A DNA stretch of 6,412 nt, taken from assembly GCA_023230285.1 (NCBI GenBank), contig JALNXP010000146.1, forward strand, positions 1-6,412. The letters are read 5' to 3'. Shown here one piece after another: positions 1 to 6,412 of this stretch (position 1 is its first letter; the number at the start of each line of letters is the position of its first letter). The notes under the pieces are model-generated. The model made no database searches, was not told where the DNA came from, and was given only the letters and a program-made list of their open reading frames with translations. The translations under genes and the position numbers were made by a program. This DNA comes from Bacteroidales bacterium. Its GTDB lineage: Bacteria; Bacteroidota; Bacteroidia; Bacteroidales; BM520.

Positions 1-1115
1 ATTATTTTTAGTTTATACTCGCGCTCGACTTCTTCCGGATCTGCATGCGGATCAATGATGTCCGATTCTATGCCGTATTGTCTTAATTCTTTGACAATAT
101 CTACAACTTTAGAATTTCTTATATCGGAGACGTTTTCTTTGAAAGTGACACCCATAATCAGGAATTTAGCTCCGACTATTTCGGCACCTTGAGAGATAAG
201 ACTTTTCGCCACTCTTTTAGCTATATATCCGCCCATAGAGTCGTTAACGAATCTGCCTGAATTAATCATCTGTGGATGGTATCCGAGTTTATGAGCTTTA
301 TACACAAGATAATACGGGTCTACGCCTATACAATGTCCACCGACTAAGCCCGGATAATATTTTAGGAAATTCCATTTAGTGCCGGCGGCATCAATAACAT
401 CAAACACATTGATATTCATCCTGCTAAAGAGTATAGACAGCTCGTTCATAAGGGCAATGTTAACATCTCGCTGGGTGTTTTCTATAATTTTTGCCGCCTC
501 CGCTACTTTTATCGAAGGAGCTTTGTAGGTATTTTCTACTACTATTTCATAGACTTTTGATATGGTTTCCAAGGCTTCTTCATCGCAGCCGGAGACGATT
601 TTTACGGTGTTAATCAAAGTATGTTGTTTATCTCCCGGGTTAATTCTTTCCGGAGAATAGCCGTATTTAAAGTCTACGCCGGCTTTTAAACCGGAAATAT
701 CTTCGAGTATCAGCAGACAGTCTTCTTCGGTACAACCCGGATAGACCGTAGACTCATAAACTACACAATCGCCTTTTTTCAAACATTTGGCAACAGTAGC
801 AGTCGCAGACAAAAGCGGCTTCAAATCCGGCGTATTATAAGTATCTATGGGTGTAGGCACGGCGACAATAAAAAATGAAGCTTCTTTTAGCTTTTCTAAA
901 GAAGAAGTGAACTCTATATCACAACCATCAAAGTCATTAGCCTCAAGCTCTTGACCCGGATCTATCTTATTTCGCATCTTGTTGAGCCGGCTTTCGTTAA
1001 TGTCAAAGCCTATGACAGAGATTTTTTTAGCAAACTCTAAAGCAATAGGAAGCCCGACATAACCCAAGCCAATTAATGCCAACTTGGCTTCTTTATTTAT
1101 TAATTCTGAATACAT
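1..1115 (-). CDS. Nucleotide-sugar 6-dehydrogenase, TviB/WbpO type (UDP-HexNAc dehydrogenase), C-terminus cut by window edge
   Basis: Reading leftward from ATG at 1115, 371 codons stay open to the window edge; the family is usually about 420-435 residues, so roughly 50-65 C-terminal residues are missing. An in-frame TGA lies upstream with no ATG between, which fixes the start. Seen: the Rossmann NAD motif GLGYVGLP (16-23), VAVPTP (84-89), ESTVYPG (121-127), SPERINPGD (154-162), the central helix [17 protein letters not shown] (209-225) with the catalytic-type Lys209 and Asn213, and [12 protein letters not shown] (259-270) with the nucleophile Cys262. The C-terminal UDP-binding domain begins with [16 protein letters not shown] (321-336). 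Family knowledge: these enzymes oxidise C6 of a UDP-sugar twice with NAD+ in the cytoplasm. The [13 protein letters not shown] signature resembles TviB/VipA/WbpO, which act on UDP-GlcNAc or UDP-GalNAc, more than UDP-glucose dehydrogenase. Inferred role: precursor for capsule or O-antigen. The exact substrate cannot be read from sequence alone. Confidence 0.93.
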   Translation of the reverse strand, partial: MYSELINKEAKLALIGLGYVGLPIALEFAKKISVIGFDINESRLNKMRNKIDPGQELEANDFDGCDIEFTSSLEKLKEASFFIVAVPTPIDTYNTPDLKPLLSATATVAKCLKKGDCVVYESTVYPGCTEEDCLLILEDISGLKAGVDFKYGYSPERINPGDKQHTLINTVKIVSGCDEEALETISKVYEIVVENTYKAPSIKVAEAAKIIENTQRDVNIALMNELSILFSRMNINVFDVIDAAGTKWNFLKYYPGLVGGHCIGVDPYYLVYKAHKLGYHPQMINSGRFVNDSMGGYIAKRVAKSLISQGAEIVGAKFLIMGVTFKENVSDIRNSKVVDIVKELRQYGIESDIIDPHADPEEVEREYKLKI

Positions 1116-1141
1116 ATTATGATGTTCATTAAAACACTTTG

Positions 1142-1149
1142 CAAATGTA
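1142..1149 (-). promoter_or_regulatory. Putative Bacteroidota -7 box for the sugar dehydrogenase
   Basis: The minus strand reads TACATTTG, an exact match to the Bacteroidota -7 consensus TAnnTTTG. It ends 26 bp before the dehydrogenase ATG, implying a leader of about 20 nt. No TTTG-like -33 element is seen 19-21 bp upstream, where the sequence is an A/T-rich run. A chance match in AT-rich DNA is possible, so this rests on motif and position only. Confidence 0.4.
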
Positions 1150-1254
1150 ATGTTTTTTCATGTTTTATATTTTAAATGACGGCATTTTTTAATGATTGCG
1201 GGAAAAGAATTTTTTCTAACAAATTTTTTTTAGCAAAAGCAGACACAGCGGAAG

Positions 1255-1289
1255 ACTTTTTTGTTACTTTTCTAATCATAAAAAAGTAA
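1255..1289. repeat. Overlapping A/T inverted repeats in the divergent spacer
   Basis: ACTTTTTT (1255-1262) is complementary to AAAAAAGT (1280-1287), and TTACTTTT (1264-1271) is complementary to AAAAGTAA (1282-1289). The two 8-bp stems share the same right arm, so they exclude each other. Both are almost wholly A-T pairs, hence weak. They might be a protein-binding or bent-DNA segment, or simply a product of base composition. Confidence 0.3.
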
Positions 1290-1322
1290 ATACAAAAAAA
1301 TATTATAATCATCATTTTTTAT

Positions 1323-1330
1323 TACCTTTG
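1323..1330 (+). promoter_or_regulatory. Putative Bacteroidota -7 box for purE
   Basis: TACCTTTG matches TAnnTTTG exactly. It would place transcription start near 1335-1337 and leave a purE leader of about 73-75 nt that contains the 1350-1369 dyad. No TTTG -33 element is seen 19-21 bp upstream. The call rests on consensus match and a sensible position. Confidence 0.45.
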
Positions 1331-1349
1331 AATTTCAAATGTATTTATG

Positions 1350-1369
1350 GCATACATTACATAGTATGC
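1350..1369 (+). repeat. 6-8-6 inverted repeat in the purE leader
   Basis: GCATAC (1350-1355) and GTATGC (1364-1369) are perfect reverse complements around an 8-nt spacer; G-U pairs could extend the stem outward in RNA. The element lies about 20 bp downstream of the -7-like box and 40 bp before the purE ATG. It could be an operator half-site pair or a short leader hairpin. No T-run follows, so it is not an intrinsic terminator. No regulator can be named from the sequence. Confidence 0.4.
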
Positions 1370-1409
1370 TGTTAATCAATGTTTTAGATATAAATTTAAA
1401 ATAAATATT

Positions 1410-1913
1410 ATGAATCCTTCTGTAAGTATAATAATGGGCAGCATGAGTGATTATCCTATAATGGAAAAAGCCGCCAAATTTTTTGATGAGATGGAGATAC
1501 CTTTTGAGATAAATGCCTTGTCTGCACACAGAACGCCTGAAGAGGTTGAGAAGTTTGCGAAGAATGCGCATCAGCGCGGTATCAAAGTAATCATTGCTGC
1601 TGCCGGAATGGCGGCTCATCTTCCGGGCGTAATCGCCGCCATGACACCAATACCGGTGATTGGTGTTCCTATCAGTGCTTCTTTGAACGGTCTTGACGCT
1701 CTACTCGCTATCGTCCAAATGCCTCCGGGAATCCCTGTCGCAACAGTCGGAATAGACGCTTCCCTAAATGCTGCTATCCTCGCCGCACAAATAATAGCTG
1801 CCGCTGACAAACAACTTATGGAAAAACTTATTGAATATAAAAATAGCCTTAAAGATAAAATTGTCAAAGCAAATAAACAACTTGATGAAATATCTTTCAA
1901 ATTTAAAGTATAG
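1410..1913 (+). CDS. purE: N5-carboxyaminoimidazole ribonucleotide mutase PurE (class I type)
   Basis: PurE moves the carboxylate of N5-CAIR to give CAIR in de novo purine synthesis, in the cytoplasm and as an octamer in known class I enzymes. At 167 residues it has normal length. Seen: the phosphate-binding start IIMGSMSD (7-14), LSAHRTP (37-43) with the catalytic-type His40, AGMAAHLPG (65-73), and NGLDALLAIVQMPPGIPVAT (93-112). The HLPG and QMPPGIPV segments resemble bacterial class I PurE rather than the AIR-carboxylase class II form; Met67 replaces the Gly of the E. coli AGGAAHLPG. Class I enzymes normally work with PurK, which is not in this window. The ATG at 1410 follows an A/T leader without a Shine-Dalgarno sequence, as is usual in Bacteroidota. 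The next gene starts 23 bp after the stop and is probably cotranscribed. Confidence 0.97.
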   Translation: MNPSVSIIMGSMSDYPIMEKAAKFFDEMEIPFEINALSAHRTPEEVEKFAKNAHQRGIKVIIAAAGMAAHLPGVIAAMTPIPVIGVPISASLNGLDALLAIVQMPPGIPVATVGIDASLNAAILAAQIIAAADKQLMEKLIEYKNSLKDKIVKANKQLDEISFKFKV

Positions 1914-1936
1914 TACAAAATTCATCTGTAAATTTC

Positions 1937-2635
1937 ATGAAAAGATTTTTATTTATAATTACGCTATTTAGTGCTGTCGTTTCATTTGGACAAAGTTTTA
2001 ATGGCGGTTTGGTCTTCGGATTGTGCGCTTCGCATACTACAGGCTCATTTGTCGACCCCGTTACTTATGACGAAGAAGCTACTTTTAATCGCTCTTTTAG
2101 TAAGCCCGGCATAAACGCCGGCGTTTTCACCAATTTGTATTTCACAGATAATCAAGCTATTGACTTTGAAATATCTTTCATACAAAAAGGTGCAAGAAAA
2201 GTTCCAAATAAAAATGATACTCTTTCAGGACAAGTTTATGAATCTACTTTACGGCTGAATTATATTACTATACCTATCCATTATAAATATGAACTTAGCA
2301 ATTATTTTTCCGCATTTGCCGGTCCAAATATCGGTTTGCTGTTAAGTCATTCATATACACAAAATTACATAGACCAATCCGATATATTGAAATTTAATCG
2401 CTTTGACTTCTCGGTCGACATAGGAGTAGTCGTGAAATTATTGGCAAGATTATCTCTTGATGTAAAATACTCTGCAACATTTTTCCTGCTTCCTATCCGC
2501 TCGTACAACAATCCTGACAGCTGGAGCTACGGACCATTTGCCAAGCAATTTTGGCAAAGAGGTCAATGTAATCAACTGTTAGATTTTACATTGCGCTGGA
2601 CTCTTTTCGGAAGCAAAGATAAACTCACAAATTAA
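1937..2635 (+). CDS. Outer-membrane beta-barrel protein, PorT/OMP_b-brl_2-like
   Basis: This 232-residue protein starts with a signal peptide, MKRFLFIITLFSAVVSFGQ, with cleavage likely after SFGQ (about residue 19), a typical Bacteroidota signal end. The mature part shows alternating hydrophobic/polar strands and the layout of the Bacteroidota outer-membrane beta-barrel family: FNGGLVFGLC near the start, GINAGVFTNLYF (58-69), FEISFIQKGAR (77-87), LRLNYITIPIHYKYEL (105-120), FAGPNIGLLLS (127-137) and VDIGVVVKLLARLSLDVKYS (160-179). About eight strands are expected. Family members sit in the outer membrane; most have no known function, and a specific PorT (type 9 secretion) identity cannot be claimed. 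It follows purE by 23 bp and probably shares its transcript. Its TAA stop overlaps the stop of the opposing GH110 gene. Confidence 0.8.
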   Translation: MKRFLFIITLFSAVVSFGQSFNGGLVFGLCASHTTGSFVDPVTYDEEATFNRSFSKPGINAGVFTNLYFTDNQAIDFEISFIQKGARKVPNKNDTLSGQVYESTLRLNYITIPIHYKYELSNYFSAFAGPNIGLLLSHSYTQNYIDQSDILKFNRFDFSVDIGVVVKLLARLSLDVKYSATFFLLPIRSYNNPDSWSYGPFAKQFWQRGQCNQLLDFTLRWTLFGSKDKLTN

Positions 2636-4482
2636 GGCTCTCTATAAACAACATCTGTTGACGGGTCAAAACCTTTGTCAAAATTATTGTTTTGTATAGT
2701 TACATTGACAACTCTTTCAAATATGAAATAATTTTGATTAAAGTGGAAAGGTTTATAGTCGTAAGTTGTTTTAATGGTATTATTTTCAAACAATAGACCA
2801 TCTAAAGATTTAGCATACACAATAGGTTTATCGAAATATTCGAATGTATTGCCAATAATTTTCACGCCGCCGCCATTGCCGCCATGGAAGTATTTCACTT
2901 GGTTTTTCAAATCAGGAATTTCGGGATATATTGAGATTACTGCATTTGTAAATTGGAACATATTGGTCAGTGGGTTGATAAATGTGTTGTCGCTTATTAC
3001 AACATTTCTACAAGCTCCGGTTTCATACCAGCCGTTACAGTCGCCGCAAAGCAATATTGCAGAACCCGATGTATGATCAAAGACATTATGCGATACTAAT
3101 ACATCTTTCGGTGTACTGAATAAAGCACCACGCGCACGGTTGTTTTTTACAACATTATTTAAAAATTCGACAGACGGTGTCCAATCTATATTTTCAATTC
3201 CAACGCTCTGTGCTTCAGCCACTTCATCATTCAAAGCGTTTTTAAAAGTAATCGAAAATTCATGAGCGCCTTTTTCAGTTGGTTTATCATAAGGCAAAAT
3301 ATTTTCTATAATATTTGTATCGCCAATTATTTCCATTGTATTAGATGCCACGAACACAACTTTATCACCTTTCTCTCCCCATGGAAATCCCCACGACTGA
3401 TTGTGCATATATCTTCCAATCAAAGTATGGTCATCTACAATTTTAATTACTTTAAGATAAGTGCCGTGAACATTGATAGCATCATCCATCATAGCCTCAT
3501 AAAATCCATTTTGCACTGTAATTTTTCCTCTACAGCCCGAAAAATGAGTAGCATCTGCCTGAGTAGTAAAATATCTTGGGTCATTTTCTCCTTTAAAGCA
3601 CACATAAAACTTATCAATGTTGATATTGTCACATAATTGAGCTAACAAAGCCATTCCTTCAGCATAATGTACTTTTACATTTTCAATATAAGTATCTTTA
3701 TTTTGACTGATGAATATTCCGGGTGCCGGACGTTCCCACGTACGAAGTGTTACTATTGTACCCGGTATTAAAAGTCCATTATTCCAAAGCGGGGCATAAT
3801 AAACCACAGAGGAATCTTTGTCGGTCAGCATTTCGACATTCTTTGTATTTACAAGCACATCACTCGAATTATACACAATACGGTGAGTTTCTTTTTCAAA
3901 AGCCATAGCCAATCCTTGCACTAATTTCCAATTTTCGCCGTAAGACTCGAACATTCCATCTTCGTTGATTCTACAATTAACAGATGTGTCGGGTTTAAAT
4001 ACAATACCATTTTCTCCTCTGTTTTCTATTATTTCGACCTGCGAAATCTGCGGTTTAGCAAAGTCAATACTAAAATTACTTAATTTACAGTTAGTTGAGT
4101 TCACCAATGACAACGGCAACATTCTACCATAAAATATAAAATCGGAACCGTTACCATTAAAAACAAGATTTTTCACATCATCTAAAGCCATACCGACTTT
4201 TTTAGGATTAACCTGATCATGATTTGAGATATAATATTCTCTTCTTGTTGCGCCATCTTCATGAAATTGATAGGCACCTTTTTCGAACACGATTTCGACA
4301 CGGTCGTACACGGAAGTATCGTCATGCAAAATTTTCAAAAAATCATCGAACAGTGGCGATATATTTTCGGCAGTATTGGGATATATACCATAATCCGGCA
4401 TATAATAAACTTTAGTTTTTTCGGTATTATTGCAAGCTGTAACGATTAGCGTTAATAAGATAATTTGAAATATTTTTTTCAT
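2632..4482 (-). CDS. GH110 alpha-1,3-galactosidase, lipoprotein
   Basis: The 616-residue protein starts with a lipoprotein signal, MKKIFQIILLTLIVTAC, with lipobox Cys17. The body is a right-handed parallel beta-helix type. Seen: RPAPGIFISQNKDTYIENV (251-269), the segment ENDPRYFTTQADATHFSGC (299-317), MMDDAINVHGTYLKV (331-345), MHNQSWGF (359-366), NNRARGALFSTP (447-458) and GDCNGWYETGAC (480-491). These match my memory of the Bacteroides alpha-1,3-galactosidases of GH110, which have a similar length (about 600 residues). Asp310, Asp333 and Asp334 are the likely active-site acids; their 23- and 24-residue spacing agrees with that recalled for a structurally solved marine GH110. Family knowledge: inverting removal of terminal alpha-1,3-galactose from blood-group B or linear alpha-Gal glycans, or from marine galactans. 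It starts 19 bp after ruvB. No SusC/D genes are nearby. The subfamily (branched only, or also linear substrates) cannot be assigned by eye. Confidence 0.88.
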   Translation of the reverse strand: MKKIFQIILLTLIVTACNNTEKTKVYYMPDYGIYPNTAENISPLFDDFLKILHDDTSVYDRVEIVFEKGAYQFHEDGATRREYYISNHDQVNPKKVGMALDDVKNLVFNGNGSDFIFYGRMLPLSLVNSTNCKLSNFSIDFAKPQISQVEIIENRGENGIVFKPDTSVNCRINEDGMFESYGENWKLVQGLAMAFEKETHRIVYNSSDVLVNTKNVEMLTDKDSSVVYYAPLWNNGLLIPGTIVTLRTWERPAPGIFISQNKDTYIENVKVHYAEGMALLAQLCDNINIDKFYVCFKGENDPRYFTTQADATHFSGCRGKITVQNGFYEAMMDDAINVHGTYLKVIKIVDDHTLIGRYMHNQSWGFPWGEKGDKVVFVASNTMEIIGDTNIIENILPYDKPTEKGAHEFSITFKNALNDEVAEAQSVGIENIDWTPSVEFLNNVVKNNRARGALFSTPKDVLVSHNVFDHTSGSAILLCGDCNGWYETGACRNVVISDNTFINPLTNMFQFTNAVISIYPEIPDLKNQVKYFHGGNGGGVKIIGNTFEYFDKPIVYAKSLDGLLFENNTIKTTYDYKPFHFNQNYFIFERVVNVTIQNNNFDKGFDPSTDVVYREP

Positions 4483-4501
4483 AAATTAAGTATATAAAAA
4501 T

Positions 4502-5539
4502 TTAAAACAGTTCACTTTGATTTGTATTATTACCTCTATTGAGGACAGATTTTCCGAAATGCGAGTATGCGAAGTCGGTAGCTTGTCGTCCGCGGGGTGT
4601 TCTAATAAGGTAACCTTCCTGAATCAGGAATGGTTCATAGACTTCTTCTATAGTTCCGGCATCTTCTGATACGGCTGTTGCTATTGTTGTCAATCCGACC
4701 GGACCGCCGCCGAATTTTTCGATAATTACAGACAGTATTTTGTTATCCATTTCGTCGAGACCGTTCAGGTCTACGTTAAGAGCTTTCAATGCTGTTTTAG
4801 CAATATCGATGTCTATCATACCATTGCCGACAATTTGTGCGAAGTCTCGCACTCTTCGGAGCAGCAGGTTAGCGATACGTGGCGTTCCGCGGCTTCGTCT
4901 TGCTATTTCGAAAGCAGCATTTTCCTCAATATCAACTTCCATTATAGCCGCTGATCTTTTCAGAATCTTAGTTAAAGTCTTTGCGTCATAATAATTTAAT
5001 CGTGCTGTAATGCCGAAGCGCGAGCGCAGCGGGGCAGTCAGCAAGCCGGAGCGTGTTGTCGCACCGACTAAAGTAAAAGGATTAAGACTTATCTGAATAC
5101 TGCGGCTGTTAGCTCCTGAATCTATCATTATATCTATTTTATAATCTTCCATTGCCGAGTACAGATATTCTTCGGTTATTGGTGACAGTCGGTGTATTTC
5201 GTCAATAAAAAGCACATCACGAGGTTCGAGGTTAGTAAGTAGACCTGCGAGGTTTCCGGGTTTATCGAGTACCGGACCGGAAGTTGCCTTAACGTTGACA
5301 CCAAGTTCATTAGCTATAATATAAGAAAGCGTTGTTTTACCCAATCCCGGAGGACCGTGCAGCAAGACGTGGTCAAGAGGCTCATTTCTTTGCTTGGCAG
5401 CAGCGCAGAACACCTTTAGATTTTCTATTATAGGCTCTTGCCCCGCAAAACTGTAGAAATCCGGCGGACGCAAAGCTGTCTCGTACTGCTTGTCTTTTGA
5501 AGTAAGTTTTTCTGAATCAGGATTTAAGTTATCGTTCAT
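4502..5539 (-). CDS. ruvB: Holliday junction branch-migration DNA helicase RuvB
   Basis: RuvB is the AAA+ motor that, with RuvA, drives branch migration of Holliday junctions in recombinational repair, before RuvC cleavage. At 345 residues it has full family length. Seen: the N-terminal [13 protein letters not shown] (23-35), Walker A GPPGLGKT (62-69), Walker B LFIDEIH (110-116), sensor 1 GATT (159-162), the arginine-finger segment APLRSRFG (169-176) with Arg174, sensor 2 region RGTPRIAN (217-224), and the C-terminal winged-helix stretch [12 protein letters not shown] (276-287) with TPRGRQAT (314-321). All key residues are intact. The ATG at 5539 gives the usual short acidic/polar N-terminal tail. 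A terminator for the upstream gene ends about 21 bp before the start, so any ruvB promoter must overlap that terminator or ruvB relies on read-through. ruvA and ruvC are not in this window. A GH110 gene follows after 19 bp. Confidence 0.98.
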   Translation of the reverse strand: MNDNLNPDSEKLTSKDKQYETALRPPDFYSFAGQEPIIENLKVFCAAAKQRNEPLDHVLLHGPPGLGKTTLSYIIANELGVNVKATSGPVLDKPGNLAGLLTNLEPRDVLFIDEIHRLSPITEEYLYSAMEDYKIDIMIDSGANSRSIQISLNPFTLVGATTRSGLLTAPLRSRFGITARLNYYDAKTLTKILKRSAAIMEVDIEENAAFEIARRSRGTPRIANLLLRRVRDFAQIVGNGMIDIDIAKTALKALNVDLNGLDEMDNKILSVIIEKFGGGPVGLTTIATAVSEDAGTIEEVYEPFLIQEGYLIRTPRGRQATDFAYSHFGKSVLNRGNNTNQSELF

Positions 5540-5560
5540 TTAGTATTATCGGCTAAGTAT

Positions 5561-5593
5561 AAAAAAGGGGCGAAGAGTTCGTCACTCGCCCCT
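5561..5593 (-). terminator. Rho-independent terminator of the FGE-like surface-protein gene
   Basis: On the minus strand a perfect 8-bp stem, AGGGGCGA (5593-5586) with TCGCCCCT (5573-5566), closes a 12-nt loop and is followed by a run of six T (5566-5561). The stem is GC-rich against a very AT-rich background. It begins about 30 bp downstream of the TAA of the upstream minus-strand gene and points away from it, as expected for an intrinsic terminator. The ruvB start lies only 21 bp beyond. Confidence 0.88.
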
Positions 5594-5623
5594 AAACAAT
5601 ATAAAAATATGAAAACAACGAAA

Positions 5624-6412
5624 TTATTTCTGTACAAGACGGAAACTTACATCATTACCAAACGAATTAACAGGATAGTAAAATTCGTTAGCAACTTTAC
5701 ATTGCTCAGCGGTGCTATTCCAGCTACCACCTAAAATGATATGGTTTTCTGCATCTAACATATCTGCTGTCATTTCCCAAACATTACCACTCATGCCATA
5801 GACACCATATTCATTAGCTTCTTTTACGAATGGAACAACTATAGGGTGAATAGTACCACCGCTATTACCGGCATACCAAGCAACTGCATCAATATCTTCA
5901 CTACCGCTATAAGTATAGCTACCTGCTGCTGTTCTCCATTCTTCAACTGTTGGCAGAGCGTAAGTGCCTATGCCTTTAGCATTTAATTTTTCAATAAAAG
6001 TTTGCATAGAAGTATAAGAAATGGAAACTTGCGGATAATAGCCTTCATCTGAAGATAAAACATTTTCCATAACTTCTTTCCATAACCCGACAGTTACAAC
6101 ACATGCAGAAATTTTAACTCCATTAGCATCTATGATTGTTTCTGCCAAAACATCAAGGAAGGTATCAGTTGTAGCCTCACCTATCACTTCGGAATAGCCT
6201 ACACCCATCAAATTGGTAGCAAAAGCTTTAAAATAATATTTAGTTCCTGTTGTTAAACCTGTAATAGTAGCTGTAAAAGCACCTGTAGTTTCATCATATT
6301 CTGTAGCATATACTTTATCAGAGCCTTCTTGCGGATTAGAGCTTGTTGAATACAAGAAACCTCTTTTTAAGATTTCTGCACCATTGTTAGCCTCAACAAC
6401 ACCTGTAACAGT
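5624..6412 (-). CDS. Secreted/surface protein: Fn3-like domain plus C-terminal FGE-like (SUMF1-type) domain, N-terminus outside the window
   Basis: The frame is open from the window edge (6412) to TAA at 5624: 262 visible residues. A TTG at 6355 lies mid-domain, so it is not the start. Residues 1-84 form an Fn3-like repeat common in Bacteroidota surface proteins: RGFLYSTSSNP, GAFTATITGLTTGTKYYFKA, FATNLMGVGYSE. Residues 90-262 match an FGE/SUMF1-type fold: VTVGLWKEVME (106-116), YPQVSISYTSMQTFIEKLNA (126-145), YALPTVEEWRTAAG (151-164), AWYAGNSGG (178-186), YGVYGMSGNVWEMTAD (202-217), LGGSWNS (227-233) and VSFRLV (255-260). Family knowledge: true FGEs use two cysteines in the GGSxxCxxxxC segment. 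By eye the first is Ser233 and the second Cys238, so sulfatase-activating activity is doubtful. The part before VTVGLW is shorter than usual, without the GGTFxMG start. The natural role is unknown; binding or structural use on the cell surface is an inference. Confidence 0.82.
   Translation of the reverse strand, partial: TVTGVVEANNGAEILKRGFLYSTSSNPQEGSDKVYATEYDETTGAFTATITGLTTGTKYYFKAFATNLMGVGYSEVIGEATTDTFLDVLAETIIDANGVKISACVVTVGLWKEVMENVLSSDEGYYPQVSISYTSMQTFIEKLNAKGIGTYALPTVEEWRTAAGSYTYSGSEDIDAVAWYAGNSGGTIHPIVVPFVKEANEYGVYGMSGNVWEMTADMLDAENHIILGGSWNSTAEQCKVANEFYYPVNSFGNDVSFRLVQK

Larger units (their letters stand above)
1116..1409. other. Divergent AT-rich intergenic region between the sugar dehydrogenase and purE
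   Basis: This 294-bp spacer lies between two divergently transcribed genes and must hold both promoters. It is rich in A and T runs. One TAnnTTTG box is present for each direction (1142-1149 minus, 1323-1330 plus), along with overlapping weak A/T hairpins at 1255-1289 and a dyad at 1350-1369. No conserved ORF, tRNA or recognisable riboswitch was found. In particular, the conserved purine-riboswitch core is not apparent upstream of purE. Confidence 0.7.

Noticed and set aside
1331..1409. Purine riboswitch in the purE leader
   Set aside because: The leader is short and AT-rich; the conserved three-way junction core is not recognisable, and only the 6-bp dyad is present.
1335..1619. 94-codon minus-strand open frame over the purE start
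   Set aside because: It lies antisense to the purE coding region and leader, its product has no recognisable domain, and purE is unmistakable in the other direction.
1616..1918. 100-codon minus-strand open frame inside purE
   Set aside because: It is a shadow of the purE frame; its alanine/isoleucine-rich product reflects purE codons.
2649..2660. CAACATCTGTTG palindrome just after the barrel gene as a terminator
   Set aside because: The stem is only 4-5 bp, there is no T-run, and it lies within the GH110 coding sequence.
2774..4449. Several plus-strand open frames within the GH110 gene
   Set aside because: All are antisense to a full-length, motif-rich glycosidase and show no domain or signal of their own.
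4740..4991. 83-codon plus-strand open frame inside ruvB
   Set aside because: Antisense shadow of the highly conserved ruvB coding sequence.
4487..5561. TATACTTA on the minus strand just before both ruvB (5561-5554) and the GH110 gene (4494-4487) as a shared promoter box
   Set aside because: Its distance to the ATG differs (14 and 4 nt), it matches TAnnTTTG poorly, and such 8-mers are expected by chance in AT-rich spacers.
6353..6355. TTG at 6355 as the start of the FGE-like protein
   Set aside because: The frame stays open to the window edge and the residues before TTG continue the Fn3-like domain, so the true start is outside the window.

Overview
The window comes from an AT-rich member of the Bacteroidota, probably an uncultured Bacteroidales-like organism, though the order is not certain. 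Four things point there: TAnnTTTG-type -7 promoter boxes with no Shine-Dalgarno sequences, a Bacteroidota-style outer-membrane beta-barrel protein, a GH110 lipoprotein closest by eye to Bacteroides alpha-1,3-galactosidases, and a secreted protein joining an Fn3-like domain to an FGE-like domain.

Layout, left to right. Positions 1-1115 (minus) hold the first 371 codons of a nucleotide-sugar 6-dehydrogenase of the TviB/WbpO type, cut by the window edge. A 294-bp AT-rich divergent spacer (1116-1409) carries a -7-like box for each direction and a short dyad in the purE leader. On the plus strand follow purE (1410-1913) and, 23 bp later, an outer-membrane beta-barrel protein (1937-2635). The latter meets, tail to tail with a 4-bp overlap, a minus-strand GH110 glycosidase lipoprotein (2632-4482). 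This lies 19 bp downstream of ruvB (4502-5539), also minus, so the pair probably forms a ruvB-GH110 transcription unit. A rho-independent terminator (5561-5593, minus) separates ruvB from the last gene, a surface protein with a C-terminal FGE-like domain (5624 to beyond 6412), whose N-terminus lies outside the window.

The genes do not form one pathway. purE (purine synthesis) and ruvB (Holliday-junction migration) are housekeeping. The dehydrogenase supplies a uronic-acid type sugar nucleotide for capsule or O-antigen. The barrel protein, GH110 enzyme and Fn3/FGE-like protein act in the cell envelope or outside the cell. No SusC/SusD pair, integrase, transposase, CRISPR array, toxin-antitoxin pair or RNA gene was found, and I see no convincing new multi-gene system. 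The points most worth a second look are the FGE-like domain lacking one of the two catalytic cysteines, the GH110 gene attached to ruvB outside any visible polysaccharide-utilisation locus, and the dyad in the purE leader.
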